NCBI GenBank assembly: GCA_030849075.1
Contig: JASAOO010003388.1
Location: 1 to 51,804 of the forward strand
DNA from: Zelonia costaricensis
Taxonomy: Eukaryota > Euglenozoa > Kinetoplastea > Trypanosomatida > Trypanosomatidae
Reading direction: 5' to 3'
DNA length: 51,804 nt
Below the pieces are notes generated by a model. That model saw only the letters and a program-made list of their open reading frames with translations, made no database searches and was not told the DNA's origin. The position numbers were made by a program, and so were the translations under genes. Of the stretch, positions 20,607 to 31,300 are shown in pieces (positions within the stretch are counted from its first letter, which is position 1; each line of letters starts with the position of its first letter).

Positions 20607-22190
20607 CAGAACGTGCACGAGACAGGCTGCACTTGGCGCGCACGTCACGCCGGGACAGGTGCAAGCGGAAGGGCAACGGCAGCGGTGCTTCAACCAATAA
20701 GAAAACAAACAACAAGAACAACAACGGCGGTGTGTCTACTACAAGAGAGGTCGAGAGATGCCGTGAGGCCAACGGCTTCGACCACAAGAGAGCTGCAATA
20801 TCACCGCAAGACGCAGGCAGGGAGGGGGGAGTGAAGGGGGGGGGGGGGCCAACAGAGCGAGGAGCACGAGGCGCCAGTGCAGCAACGCCAGTGCAGCAGC
20901 GGAGAAGAGAAGTCGGGAGGGAAGGAAGCTTGATCGGCGCCGAGGCGGCAGCGGCACAGCCGAAGAGAAGGGGAGGAGACGAGAAGACGACACAGACACG
21001 TGGACATGCGAACGAGCGCTAGGCAGCTAATGGGAGCCTCGCTGCGTAGCTCCGTTCAACCTGTGTGTTTGTGTGTGTGTGTGTGTGTGTTGATGGAAAG
21101 GTAAGAGCGAAGCGGCGAAGGAGGCAGTTGCGACCAGTCCCTCACCTGTCGGTGCTCCGCCCCGGTCGTGTCTTGACGCGTGCACGGCAGCCAAAAGGGC
21201 TGCGATGCGCTCAGAAGGCCGAGGGGGGGGGGGAAGGAAGGCAGGCAGGGCCAACGGAACGAGGAGAGGGAGATTGAGCTGTACCCGAACACGAGGCCGC
21301 CGCGGTGGAGCGGGCACACGATGGCCGTGGGGATGGGGAAGGGACACTAATACGGACAAAAGCAAAGAGCAGCCGCGGCAGCAGCGGTCAAGTCGAACAC
21401 CGCGCGCGGGGTTGGAGGGGGGGGGCCACGAGGATGTGTGTGGCATGCAGCGCACAGCGCACCGTACAGATCTCAACTGAGTGAGCGATTGATGCGGGTA
21501 AGAAAACGGCAGCGGAGGGGGGGGTGGCGGCTGCTCTCACGGCTGTGGTAATTGAAGGGATGGGAGTGTAGGCGGAAGGCGCTCTACTGCTTTACATCAA
21601 CGCCGCCACCGGTGTAAGCGCGGGCGCACGGGGAGGGGGGGGCGGGTGAGGTGAGAGCACACAAGTCAGCGAAGAGAACGCACACGAGGGAGCGCGCAGT
21701 CTTGGAGCACCACAACGCACGACAGCGAGGAGCTCGCAAGAGAGGGGGGGGAGACGAGAAGCGGCTGCAGCGTACGGGCGTGCGACGGGCCCACCACGTC
21801 CGTGTGTGCGAGTGCGCGTGCGTGTGAGTGTCGACTGCGAGGGTCACGGCGCGCGCAAGAGGGAAATAGAAGGACACACGTGATGCGAGACGACGTCGGG
21901 GGAAGGGGGGGGCACCGTAGAGGCCGGATGAGATCAGGTGCACACACACACACACGCGCGCACGTGAAAGCAGCGGTGCGTCGTGTGTCTAGTCTGACCA
22001 AGCAGCGTGCCCAAGTGGGGTGCGCGTGTTTGTGTGCGCGTCTGTCAGGGACACCGATGGACTCTCCCCCTCCCGCGCGCGGCGCGACGACGAAGAAGGA
22101 AAGAAAAAAAAAACAGAAGAATTGCGGTGAAAAGGGGGAAGGTGGAACTGGTGAACAATCAAGACAGGGCAGCGTGGGGATGCAGCGACA

Positions 22191-22212
22191 GGGGTGGGGG
22201 TGGGGGTGGGGG
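22191..22212 (+). repeat. Four-tract G run, strong G-quadruplex candidate
   Basis: Four G tracts of 4-5 bases separated by single T residues lie on the plus strand in intergenic DNA. One-base loops predict a very stable quadruplex. On the transcript side it is a C-rich tract. Confidence 0.8.
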
Positions 22213-24613
22213 CGCGCTATCACTCGCCGCGTCGCACGCTGCACCCTTCACTTGGGCAGGGAAGCGAGGCGCTCGCAAGAGGTGAAGATGAGGAGGGAAT
22301 GGAGAAGAGGGGGAGAGAGAGAAGAGGGGGGGAGGCCTAGGGTACAAGAAGGCGAGAGCGGGGTGGCAAGTCAATACACGGCGAAAACGAATTCCAGCGA
22401 TCCAGCCACACACACCCCCACACACATATATATAGCGTGAAGTAAGAGAAGAAGCTGTCCGTGTGTGCGTGTTCGCCGTACACACGCGCGGGCGCTCTTC
22501 GTCAACTCGCCGCTAGAAACGCACCTGCGGTGTACGTGACGAGAAGAACAAAGGAGGCGGAAAACCGAGAAGGGTAGCACGACAGGGGGCGGGGGTGGTG
22601 GGGTGATGACGGGAGAGGGACGAGGGAAGCCAAACTTGAAGGGGGGAAAGGGCAGCAGTGGGCAAGCAGGACCCTCTTCGACTCGCCGCGCGCAAACACG
22701 TCGTGACGACTCTCGTGTGCCGCCTGACCTGTTCGAAACGAAAAGCGGGGAAAGAGGGGGGGAGGTTGCCGCGAAACGGGCTCGAAAGGCGAGCGTGAAG
22801 ACGCCGCAGGCAGCGGGCAGGTATGGACGCACACGCGATGCTCCTCTATGTCTCTGCAGCACAAGATAGGAACGCACGCACCCACAGAGATGGAGAAGGT
22901 GAGAGAGAACGCAGAAGAGGTGAGGTGAGGAGAGGCGGCAAGTACTCCTTTTTGTTTTCTTTTTTCTGCCGCGGCACGTGGTCGCTCTAGCGCGCGTCCC
23001 CCACCGCAGCTCCGACGCGTCTCGTGTCCCGTGCTGCACGTTTCTCCTGCGCCCTTTTTCCAGACTCCTGCCGTGACGCGGCGCTGGTGGACCACCCACA
23101 CAAGAGAGGTGCCACAGCGACGTGTCAGAAGCTCTGGTACTCGCGTGGTGGCACAAGTGCGTGTAACTTCCTAGTTTTGTGTGTTTGTGTGTGTGTGTGC
23201 GTAAGGATGAATGTAGTGAGACGACGAAGGCGCGATGGCTTGAGACACCCCGCCAAGCATTCGTGTCAGTGCCTCGAGAGGTGCTGACAAAGGGGGAGGG
23301 GGAGGAGGGGTCGCCTGTGTTAGGCAGGCACACACACCCCTCCCCTCCCCGCTGCCCGACGTCCGCCGCTCCTTTGATTGATGCCGGGGGGCGGAGGTAC
23401 GCCGGGCGCCCTGGGCGATCCGCCACGGTGTGCGCGCACACATGCGCACGCCACCTTTCTCATTCGTGTTTTCCCTTTTTTCTTCTTCTGCTACTGCAGT
23501 GCTTTCCGCTTTTCGTGTTTGTTTTTTTGAAGTTGATCGATTGCAGCACCGCTTGCCCGCCGCCCCCCTTTCTGGGGTCTCCCTGTGTGTGCCCCCGCCC
23601 AAACATGCTCCGCAACTCTTCTTCTCGTTTGTACGCAAGCGTTTTTGTGTGCGTGTGTGTGTTTGTGTGTGGCGCGTGTGTGTTCGCGTGCGTGATGTGC
23701 CGTCGGAGATCAGCAAACACAAACACACACACACACACGCACGATCATAAATGAAGTGAAAGAGGAGAAGAAAGCGCCATGGCTGTGGACGTCACTGGAA
23801 CGCGGCAGGAGACCGGGAGGAGAAGTACAGCAACTACCTCGACGCACACACAAACCCAAACACATTCACACACAGTCACACACGCGCACAAGGGCAAAAC
23901 GAATTCGAGCCGGCTACAAAGCCGGAGACATGCAACACCACCGTCCGTCAGGCACACAAACGCGCCAGCCACATCCGTGTCGCCTCCCCACAAGAAAGGC
24001 AAGCTCAGTCCTTGTGTGGAGGCGATGGCCATCCATCATGAATGGAAGCGGGGGGGGGGGGGGCGGAGGGCGGGAGCGGCAGAGGCAGGGGGAGGGCAGG
24101 ACAAGGGCGGAGAGAGAGCAGCGTGCCGGAATGCGCAAGCAGCCGCGTTGGGGACCCGCAGGGTCGGAGAACAAAAAAGCAGTACATGAGCGTGGAGAGA
24201 GAGCCGCCGCAGCAGCACGCTCTCACACGGACTAAGACCGGGAAGGGTCGAGCAGAGAGTGGGGGCCGGTAAGAGCGCAGGTGCGCTGTTGGGGTGCGTG
24301 CCCTCAGAGGGGCCGTGGCACCGGCGCTCGCTTGTGTGCACACGCGTGTGTTCGCCTCGGCGAGTCGCTGACGGCGGGGCGAGGAGGACGACGCCGCAGC
24401 GATCCTCTGGCAGGAGATCGCTGTAAGGGAGGGGAGGCGAGGGAGAAGAAAGTGGAACGCAGGAAGGAGGGAGCGACGAGCGCCTTGGCGGGGGGAGGGA
24501 GGTGGACGTGAGATGGCACGAGACGGAGAGGGGACATCGAAGCGAGGACGGTGCGAGCCTCGCGTAGGCGCTCGCACGGTGACCCCTCTGTCCAGCACGC
24601 AAGGACACACACC

Positions 24614-24694
24614 CACACACACACACACACACACACCGATATGTTACGAGAAGAGAAACAGAGGTGCGCGAACAGAGAGAGAGAGAGAGAGAGA
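24614..24694. repeat. (CA)n and (GA)n microsatellite pair
   Basis: A pure CA run at 24614-24636 and a pure AG run at 24674-24694 are separated by about 37 bases of unique sequence. They lie in the probable 3' UTR or intergenic part downstream of malonyl-CoA decarboxylase. Confidence 0.85.
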
Positions 24695-25126
24695 AAAGCT
24701 CATCTCACGCAGTGGCTACACAGCGGTGATGCAGATGCAAGCTACTCGACTCCTACATCCAGTGCACGCGCACCCTCACACACACACACACATACAGACA
24801 TGCGTCGACACCAACAAAGGGAGTATCCTCGAGTCCTTGGAAAGAAATAGGCGGGGCGTGAGACGAGCGGGAAACGCGTGTGCGCCGGATCACAAAGAAG
24901 GGAACGGGAACAGAGAACGTGCACAAACACACACAAACATTTCGTCGTCGGTTCTCCTCCCCGGTGTACGCCTGCTTCTCGTCAACGCCCCGCCCCTGCC
25001 CCTCGCGCACTTTTCTACTAGGCGCGCGCACACCAGCAGCACACCCACCGCACGCGCTCGGACTCTTCCCCTTTTCACTGCTGCGACGGCGGTGTTCTGC
25101 TCGCCCGCCCCCTGCCGCGGAAGCGG

Positions 25127-27424
25127 TCACAAGGAGGACTGCACGTGCGGCGGAGAGTTGCCACTCGAGCTCGCCGGCGCCACCTCAGCGCCCAGCAGCG
25201 CCCTCACCGGCTCACCGAGCGACACCGTGTGGTGCACCTCGTACTGCGCCACGTTCGTGGACACGTTGGGCAGGTCGTACCAGTAGTTTACCATCACGCA
25301 GGCGCTCTCGCGGCTGCCCTGCGGCGTCGTGTTGCCCAGGAAGTTCAGCCGGAACACCGTTGCGCCATTCGACACGTGGAAGTTGCCCACCGGGTCGCGG
25401 ATGCGACCACCGCGGCCGCGCTTCGCCGTGCAGAGGTACGTGGCCACGGAGCGGAGCAGTGGGACTTCGATGGCGGTCGTGAAGACGTGGTCGGCCCACC
25501 AGGGGTGCTGCGGCGACGGCGACGGCGACGGCGGCTCGGACGCGGCCCGGAAGAGGCGCACCAGGTACTGCAGCACCGCCACGTTGGCCGCGGCGGCAGA
25601 CACGTGGGTCTGGTCCGCCCCTGCGCTGGGGCTCTTCGCGGCCGCGGCGGCACAGGTCACCACCGCCGCCTCCGCCGGTAACACCGTAGGGTGCCGCAGC
25701 ACGAACCCCGCCACGGCCTCCCGCAGCGGCGCCATGTAGTGCGCCTCCTCCTCTGCCGGTGTGAGGCACCTGCCGAAGACGCCGCTGACACGGAGGTCGC
25801 CGGCGGGCGGCAGCGCGGCGACCTCGCCGGCGAGCCACGACACGTAGAGGGGAATTGGGGAGAGTGTGCTGAAGGTGTGGATCGGGGTGAGGCTGCGCGC
25901 TTGCCGGCTCGCGTTGATCGTCCCCTTCACCTCCTGCACAACACGCTTAATGAGTCGGTTGCCCATGTCCATGCCACGCAGCGCGCTCTGCGCAGAGTTG
26001 ATGCTGTAAAATATTGCCGTGTTCACGTTGCCGTCGCTGTCGTCGCCGCTGCCGGCCGACTCGGACGCCGCCGTGGCGGAGGCGGCCAGCTCGCTGCGGA
26101 AGCGCCGTGCCGCCTCGGACGCGTTCGCCGGGTCGGCCAGCGGGGTGGGTCGGCCTAGGATCTGATCCACCGAGCTCGCGATGCCGTGCGTCAGCGCCAC
26201 CTGCACGGCGATCAGCGGCTCCTCGACCACGGCGGGGTGCAGGAAGGCGAAGAGGTGGCGGTTGTGGGCGGGCTGCAGGCGGCTGCGCATGTCCTCCAAG
26301 CCGCGCACAAACGGGTGGACGGACTCGGCCTGCATGATGAGGTCGAGCATCGACGGCGGCGTCGTGTGCCACATGAGCTCCTCCATCACGAGGTACTCCT
26401 TCGAGAAGAAGTCGTGGAAGAGGAGGGAGAGCGCGCCGTCGATGAGGCCAACTTCGATGAGGCGACTGCGCCACCTGGACAGCTCCGCGGACGTCGACGG
26501 TGACGGCGCCGCGGCAGGGGCGGCCGATCGCGGCGGCATCAGCTTCTTGATGCGGCGCTTGCACAAGCCCTCAAAGAAGTGCACGAGCTTGCGGAAGTGC
26601 ATCAGGCGTCGCAGCCCGTCCGACATGGCTGCGGTGTGGCGCAGCCACGTGTAGTACAGCGGCGACCCCGCGTTGCGGGCCTCGAAGCAGTACTGCATCA
26701 CCTCCCCCTTGGCCTTCATGAGCTGCTCGAACAGCTCGCCGCGGACCGCCGTCGCCTCTGCTGGAGCTGCCGCCTGCCGCTCCAGCGCGCGATAGGCCTC
26801 GAGCTTGCTCGCGAGCTGCTCGCTGGCCGCCGCCACGGCCTGGACATCAAAGTTCAGCTCGTTCAGCGTGGAGATGAAGAGAAAGAAGTTCTCCTCCATC
26901 TGCGGGGTGATGCTCGTGTCCGACACGGTGTCCTGCACAACCGGCGGCACCAGCACGTCGAAGGCGGCCCAGACACTTTCGACAATGACACTGGGGATGC
27001 GGCCCTGATCACCGCGAATGGCCAGGCGCAGACGTGACAAGACGACCTCGCCCGTCGTCTCCGCCGCTGTCCCGTCCTTCCCCGTTCCCGTCGCTGCCTT
27101 GAGCGGGGAGGCGGCGTTGGTGGCGGCACCGGCAGCGGTGGTGTACAGCTGTGGGGCGAGGTGGCTGGGGGCGACGCTGCCGGCGGACTTCTGGGTCAGG
27201 TCCCACAGCCGGCGGCACCAGCGAGCGATGCGGTCCTCGTTCATCTCTGCCGCACTGCCGCCAGTGGGAGGGCTCAGCGACGGCGCGAGCGCTGGCCGCG
27301 TGGATGTGGTGAGGTGGCGCACGGCGCGGACGAGACTGCTGGCGGGGCTGCGGGCGGCCGTGCTACCGCTGGCCACAGCCGCCGCGGCAGCAGCAGCGGC
27401 ACTGGTGCCGGCGTGTCGATACAT
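25127..27424 (-). CDS. MLYCD: Malonyl-CoA decarboxylase, possible mitochondrial and glycosomal forms
   Basis: 765 residues from the ATG at 27424; the animal enzyme is about 490, the excess being Ala/Ser-rich insertions. It should convert malonyl-CoA to acetyl-CoA and CO2. Family blocks in order: helical N-terminal domain (about 170-300), LMWHTTPPSML (350-360), FAFLHPAVVEEPLIAVQVAL (392-411), FYSINSAQSALRGMDMG (472-488) with LIKRVVQE, then TLSPIP (520-525) and DPVGNFHVSNGA (677-688), and VMVNYWYDL (710-718). By comparison with the known Ser/His pair of the family, S522 and H683 are the catalytic candidates and both are present. The first 59 residues contain no Asp or Glu, five Arg and an Ala/Ser-rich stretch, like a mitochondrial presequence. 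The C-terminus is SSL, a type 1 peroxisomal/glycosomal signal. A CT-rich tract and AG lie about 45 bases upstream of the ATG. Confidence 0.95.
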   Translation of the reverse strand: MYRHAGTSAAAAAAAAVASGSTAARSPASSLVRAVRHLTTSTRPALAPSLSPPTGGSAAEMNEDRIARWCRRLWDLTQKSAGSVAPSHLAPQLYTTAAGAATNAASPLKAATGTGKDGTAAETTGEVVLSRLRLAIRGDQGRIPSVIVESVWAAFDVLVPPVVQDTVSDTSITPQMEENFFLFISTLNELNFDVQAVAAASEQLASKLEAYRALERQAAAPAEATAVRGELFEQLMKAKGEVMQYCFEARNAGSPLYYTWLRHTAAMSDGLRRLMHFRKLVHFFEGLCKRRIKKLMPPRSAAPAAAPSPSTSAELSRWRSRLIEVGLIDGALSLLFHDFFSKEYLVMEELMWHTTPPSMLDLIMQAESVHPFVRGLEDMRSRLQPAHNRHLFAFLHPAVVEEPLIAVQVALTHGIASSVDQILGRPTPLADPANASEAARRFRSELAASATAASESAGSGDDSDGNVNTAIFYSINSAQSALRGMDMGNRLIKRVVQEVKGTINASRQARSLTPIHTFSTLSPIPLYVSWLAGEVAALPPAGDLRVSGVFGRCLTPAEEEAHYMAPLREAVAGFVLRHPTVLPAEAAVVTCAAAAAKSPSAGADQTHVSAAAANVAVLQYLVRLFRAASEPPSPSPSPQHPWWADHVFTTAIEVPLLRSVATYLCTAKRGRGGRIRDPVGNFHVSNGATVFRLNFLGNTTPQGSRESACVMVNYWYDLPNVSTNVAQYEVHHTVSLGEPVRALLGAEVAPASSSGNSPPHVQSSL

Positions 27425-28366
27425 GTCCTGCCTACGAGGAGAGCACGACTGGCAACGTTGTGGGGAGGCTGTTGGCGGGGGGGGGGGAAGGGAGATCCAG
27501 ACAACGGATGTGTGTGTGTGTGTCGCGGCGTGGTGCTGACGAGAAACACGGAGAAAGCCGTCGAAGTGGCCCAGTGGGGTGTGAACAAGAACGGGAGGGG
27601 AGAGTGAAGATGAGAAGATGCAGCGACATGGCCACGTCGGGTGAGTCGAGGGAGCTGCGCGCGAGTCGCGTCAGTGTGACAGACCCCGGCGTGAACCTCG
27701 CCCATCCATCCGCGTTCCTGATACGGCACCAGTGTCGGCGCAGCCCTGCAGCCACTTCCTTCCGCGCGCAGGAGCAGCACAAGATCCTTCGTCGAGGGGG
27801 GGGGATTGATACGAGGGGCGGCAGGGATGCCCCTTTCACATCCGTCAGTCAACCCTTTGCGTTTCTCAAACTGAGGAAGCCACCAGTGGAGCCGTGACGC
27901 TGACGCTCGTCCTCCTTCGACTTTACGGTTGTGTTTGGGCTGTCGTGTTACGGGGTTTGCGCCTTCCGCTGCGCCGCCGCGCTCGCCCACGCACACACTC
28001 ACACATGCCGATCGCCCCCTCCCCCACCCGACCACGGGAAAGGGGAGGCACAGACAGTGGAGCGGGTGCGGAGGGGGTGCGTGGGTGGATGTGTAGGAGA
28101 GGGGAGCGAGGAGGGGGGGGCAGTGGCAGAACCAGCGGTGACACGCGGGCGTGCGGGCGATGCGCTACCGCGGCGCTGCGTTATCGCTTCTTAATCGTTA
28201 GAGGTGCAAACACAAAAGGAGTGCCGCGTGCAAGACGCGGGGGATGCGCGTGAGTAGGCAACGTATGCAACTGAGGTTTGGCAGGGGGGGGAGGGGACCG
28301 AGAGGCACACGAGCAGGGACGTGACTTGGCGTGGGGGGGGGGGGGCGTCAGGACACGCACCGGCCG
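27425..28366. other. 0.94 kb intergenic region between karyopherin and malonyl-CoA decarboxylase
   Basis: No gene was seen. It contains G11 at 27477-27487 beside a short (GT)n at 27510-27523, and G13 at 28333-28345 just past the karyopherin stop. The rest is unremarkable 3' UTR and spacer. Confidence 0.65.
27469..27498 (-). promoter_or_regulatory. Candidate spliced-leader acceptor for malonyl-CoA decarboxylase
   Basis: On the minus strand a CT-rich tract with a C11 run (about 27498-27473) is followed by AG at 27470-27469. The implied 5' UTR is about 44 bases. This supports the ATG at 27424 as the first start. Pattern-based inference. Confidence 0.5.
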
Positions 28367-31300
28367 CTACAGCTGGTATGCCTGGAGGGCGGCGCGCTGG
28401 TCTGCGGCGAGGGCCTGCGTCACCTGCTGCCATACCTGCGGGTGGGCCTGCGCGAAGACGGCGGCGCCCTGCTGCACCAGCTGCGCCTTCTCCGCCGCCT
28501 CCACCGTCGACGCGGCTAGCACGTTGGCAACGGCAATCACCACCGACGGCAGCCACCGCGTGGCAGCCTCGGCACAGGCGTCGTGGTGCGCCTGCAGCAG
28601 GTAGCACAGCGTGCGGATCGCGTTCGCGTTCTCGGCCTTGTCCATCTTCATGGGCAAGTGCGCCATGAGCGCTGGCAGGACTTGGTCCACCGGCAGCTGC
28701 GACAGCGGGAGGCAGCGCACAAAGCTGCACGTGGCGCTGACGGCGTTGTCGACGGCCTCGGGAATCTCGTCATGCTCGTTGCCCACGACGCCCCAGAGCG
28801 CCTGCAGGCACTGCGGCACCGCGGCCGGCTGCTGCGTGAAGTACGCCGGGCAGCCCTCGACGAGGATGCGCAGGAGGTAGGCGCTGTTCGCCCGCGCCGT
28901 GGACTCGTCCGTGCCTGCCATGACCGCAAAGCTCAGCTGCACGGCGGACTCCACATAGGGTGCGAGGAGCCGCTCTGCCGACGCGCTCGACATCGGCGCC
29001 GCCGCAGCAGCAGCGTTGCTGCTCTCGCCGCCACTGCCGCTGCTGGGGTTTACGCCGGCGTAGGCCTGCAGGACCGCGGCGAGCGTGCCCACGCCCATGA
29101 CGAGGCCCTCCGGTGGCCGCGTGCTCACATCGGCGTGCATGGCCAGCAGCGGCACGAGAAACGGCAAGTACGGCTGCAGCATCGGCCCGTACGCCTTCGC
29201 CACACTCTCCAGCATCTCCGCCGCCGCCTCGAGCACCACCTCATCGTGATCCTCAGCGAGGTGCACCCCCTGTGTGACGAGGTCCGGTGACACGAGCGTG
29301 TGCCATGGGGGCAGCTCCGCAGCGGTGGGGAGAGGCCCAGTCGGGGGGCCGCTCGCGGACAGTCCGGCCCGCTCGTGCTGCGCCATGGCTGCGACAATCG
29401 CGGACGCCTGAGCCTCGGCAGCCTCGTCGGCGCGGCGGAAAAAGGGGTCCTTGCCTTGACGGAGGTACGCCTTGTCCGCCTTGGCACCCCCTGCGCCGCC
29501 ACTGCCACCCTGCTGCTGCTGCTGGAGGGCGTACTGCTCGTAGCTCATGTTACCGGCGATCGCGCCACTGCCATCGTCGTCTTCGCTGTCGTCTTCGTCG
29601 TCTGAGGAGTCGGGACGCTGGCACAGCATCGTGCCACGCAGCAGCTGCACGACATCCCGCAGCACCGCATCCGGCCCATCAATCGCGCACTGCGTGCCGA
29701 AGTACTCCATGAGGATCGATATCGACTCGCAGGCGGCGCTGACCACATCGCGCTCGCGGTCCTCATCCTCAATGGTCCGCAGCAAAAGACTCAGCAGCTC
29801 ATCGACGCGGTCACGCACCGGCAGAGGCAGGACGTCCTGGACGGCACCCATGACAGCGCCAGACGGCGGCGACGGGGCTCCTGCGGGCACGATGGCGGCA
29901 CGGCTGCGCGCCTGCATCTCCGCAGCGGGGATGCCCGCCGACGCCTTGGCCAGCTTCGCGAGCGCGATGAGCGCGTTCGAGCGGATGTTGGGGTAGTAGT
30001 GCGAGTCCAGGCTCGTCAGCGCCTCCCAGCACGCCGCCGTCTGCGCCTCGCCGAGCTGGCCCATCAGCACGTCCGCAAACACGCCCACCGAGTACACGGC
30101 CGACGACTTCTCCTCCACATCCGCGGTGCGCACACGCAGGTGGATCTCCTCCGCGTCGTCGCCGCCGTCTTCGTCCTCGTCGTCTGCCCCCTCCCCATCG
30201 CTCCCGCTCTGCACGGCACCTCCGTCCTCGTCCTTCCACGCGGCAAACGCCGCGACGCCGGTGTCGCTGGCGAGCAGGTGCTTGTTCTTGTACGTCGCCC
30301 GGTCCTCGGCGATCGTCTCCAGCGCGCAGTGGACCGAGTCGTTCAGGTACGGCGCGAAGTCCTCGCGGAAGAGCTCGCACATGTTCGCGAGAAAACCAAA
30401 GCTCTGCTCCCGCACCCCGGCGTGCCGCGTGTGCAGGTTCGCCACCACCTCGTGCATGAAGACCGGGAAGTACGCCGCGAAGGCGTCGCGGCCCATGGCC
30501 GCACCAATCACGCCCACCGTCTCCGTAGCCTGCGCCCGCAGCGCCATCGTCTCTGGCGAGCTCAGCGTGAAGGGCTGCCGCAGCACCTCCAGCAGCGCCG
30601 GCCCGCGGCTCGCGAACTCCGCCGAGTGCGTCATGCCCACCGACGACAACACGCCACACAGACGGCACTGTGTCTCGAGCGAGCTGATCGGGATAGCCGC
30701 CATGATAGCCGGCAGCACGGTGGGCACGTAGCGGTCCATGTTCTCCTGCAGATTCTCGCAGAGCGTGTCCAGCGCCTGGGCCACGCGGCGGCGCACGAGG
30801 TCGTTCGGGTCCTGCAGCAGCGGCACCACCATGGGCAGCAGCTCGTCGTGGTGAAGTAGAATCTCGGGCTGCAGGTGGGCGCAGAAGTACGACAGCGCCA
30901 GGGCCGCCGCCTCCCGCGGCACGGCCTCGGCGTCGCCGAGGAAGCCCTGCGTCACGGTCAGCACGTAGCCGACGCGGCGGCGCAGGTAGCTCGAGTGGCC
31001 CTCGGCCAAGCAGGCCAGCGCGATCATCGCCGCCTTGCGGGTGCGGGCGTCGACGCTGGCGGGCGCGTCCGTCACCCGCGACACGTACGGCAGCAGCACC
31101 GCCGTGAAGGCCTTGCTTGCGACGGTCGTGGCCAGCGCGCTGAGCAGGCGACCGCCGACCATGCACGGTGACGTGACGTGCAGCATGTCCACGTCGTCGT
31201 CGTCATCGCTGTCCGCGTCGCCGTCCTCCATCCCGGCACCGCCGCTGCCCGCACCGATACTCGACTCGTCCGCGATGGAGATGGTGTCGTCCTCGGCCAT

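Larger units (their letters stand above)
20525..25126. other. 4.6 kb intergenic region between malonyl-CoA decarboxylase and the WD40 giant
   Basis: The largest gene-free gap. Frames on both strands are low-complexity, and the longest minus-strand frame (22371-23441) depends on a GTG start and has no usable ATG. It contains G15 at 20592-20606, G13 at 20836-20848, (GT)10 at 21071-21090, a four-tract G run at 22191-22212, (GT)n near 23176-23200, (CA)n near 23718-23739, G14 at 24050-24063, (CA)n at 24614-24636 and (GA)n at 24674-24694. Between about 22945 and 23540 the strand bias flips: the plus strand becomes T-rich, with a polypyrimidine tract ending in CAG near 23500. Confidence 0.65.

Noticed and set aside
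20525..20632. N-terminal extension of the WD40 giant with a poly-Pro run
   Set aside because: Depends on GTG at 20632 and is translated from the C15 tract that looks like part of the splice signal.
19287..20834. A 515-codon plus-strand frame
   Set aside because: Antisense shadow of the WD40 giant and the gap above it; composition follows the codon pattern of the minus-strand gene and runs through a G homopolymer.
22371..23441. A 356-codon minus-strand frame in the large gap
   Set aside because: It starts with GTG, has no ATG until its last few codons, and is Thr/His/Arg/Pro-rich low complexity.
23430..23754. Plus-strand polypyrimidine tract followed by a short frame, suggesting a plus-strand gene
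   Set aside because: The downstream frame is Cys/Val and Thr/His low complexity derived from (GT)n and (CA)n; kept only as a possible antisense RNA signal.
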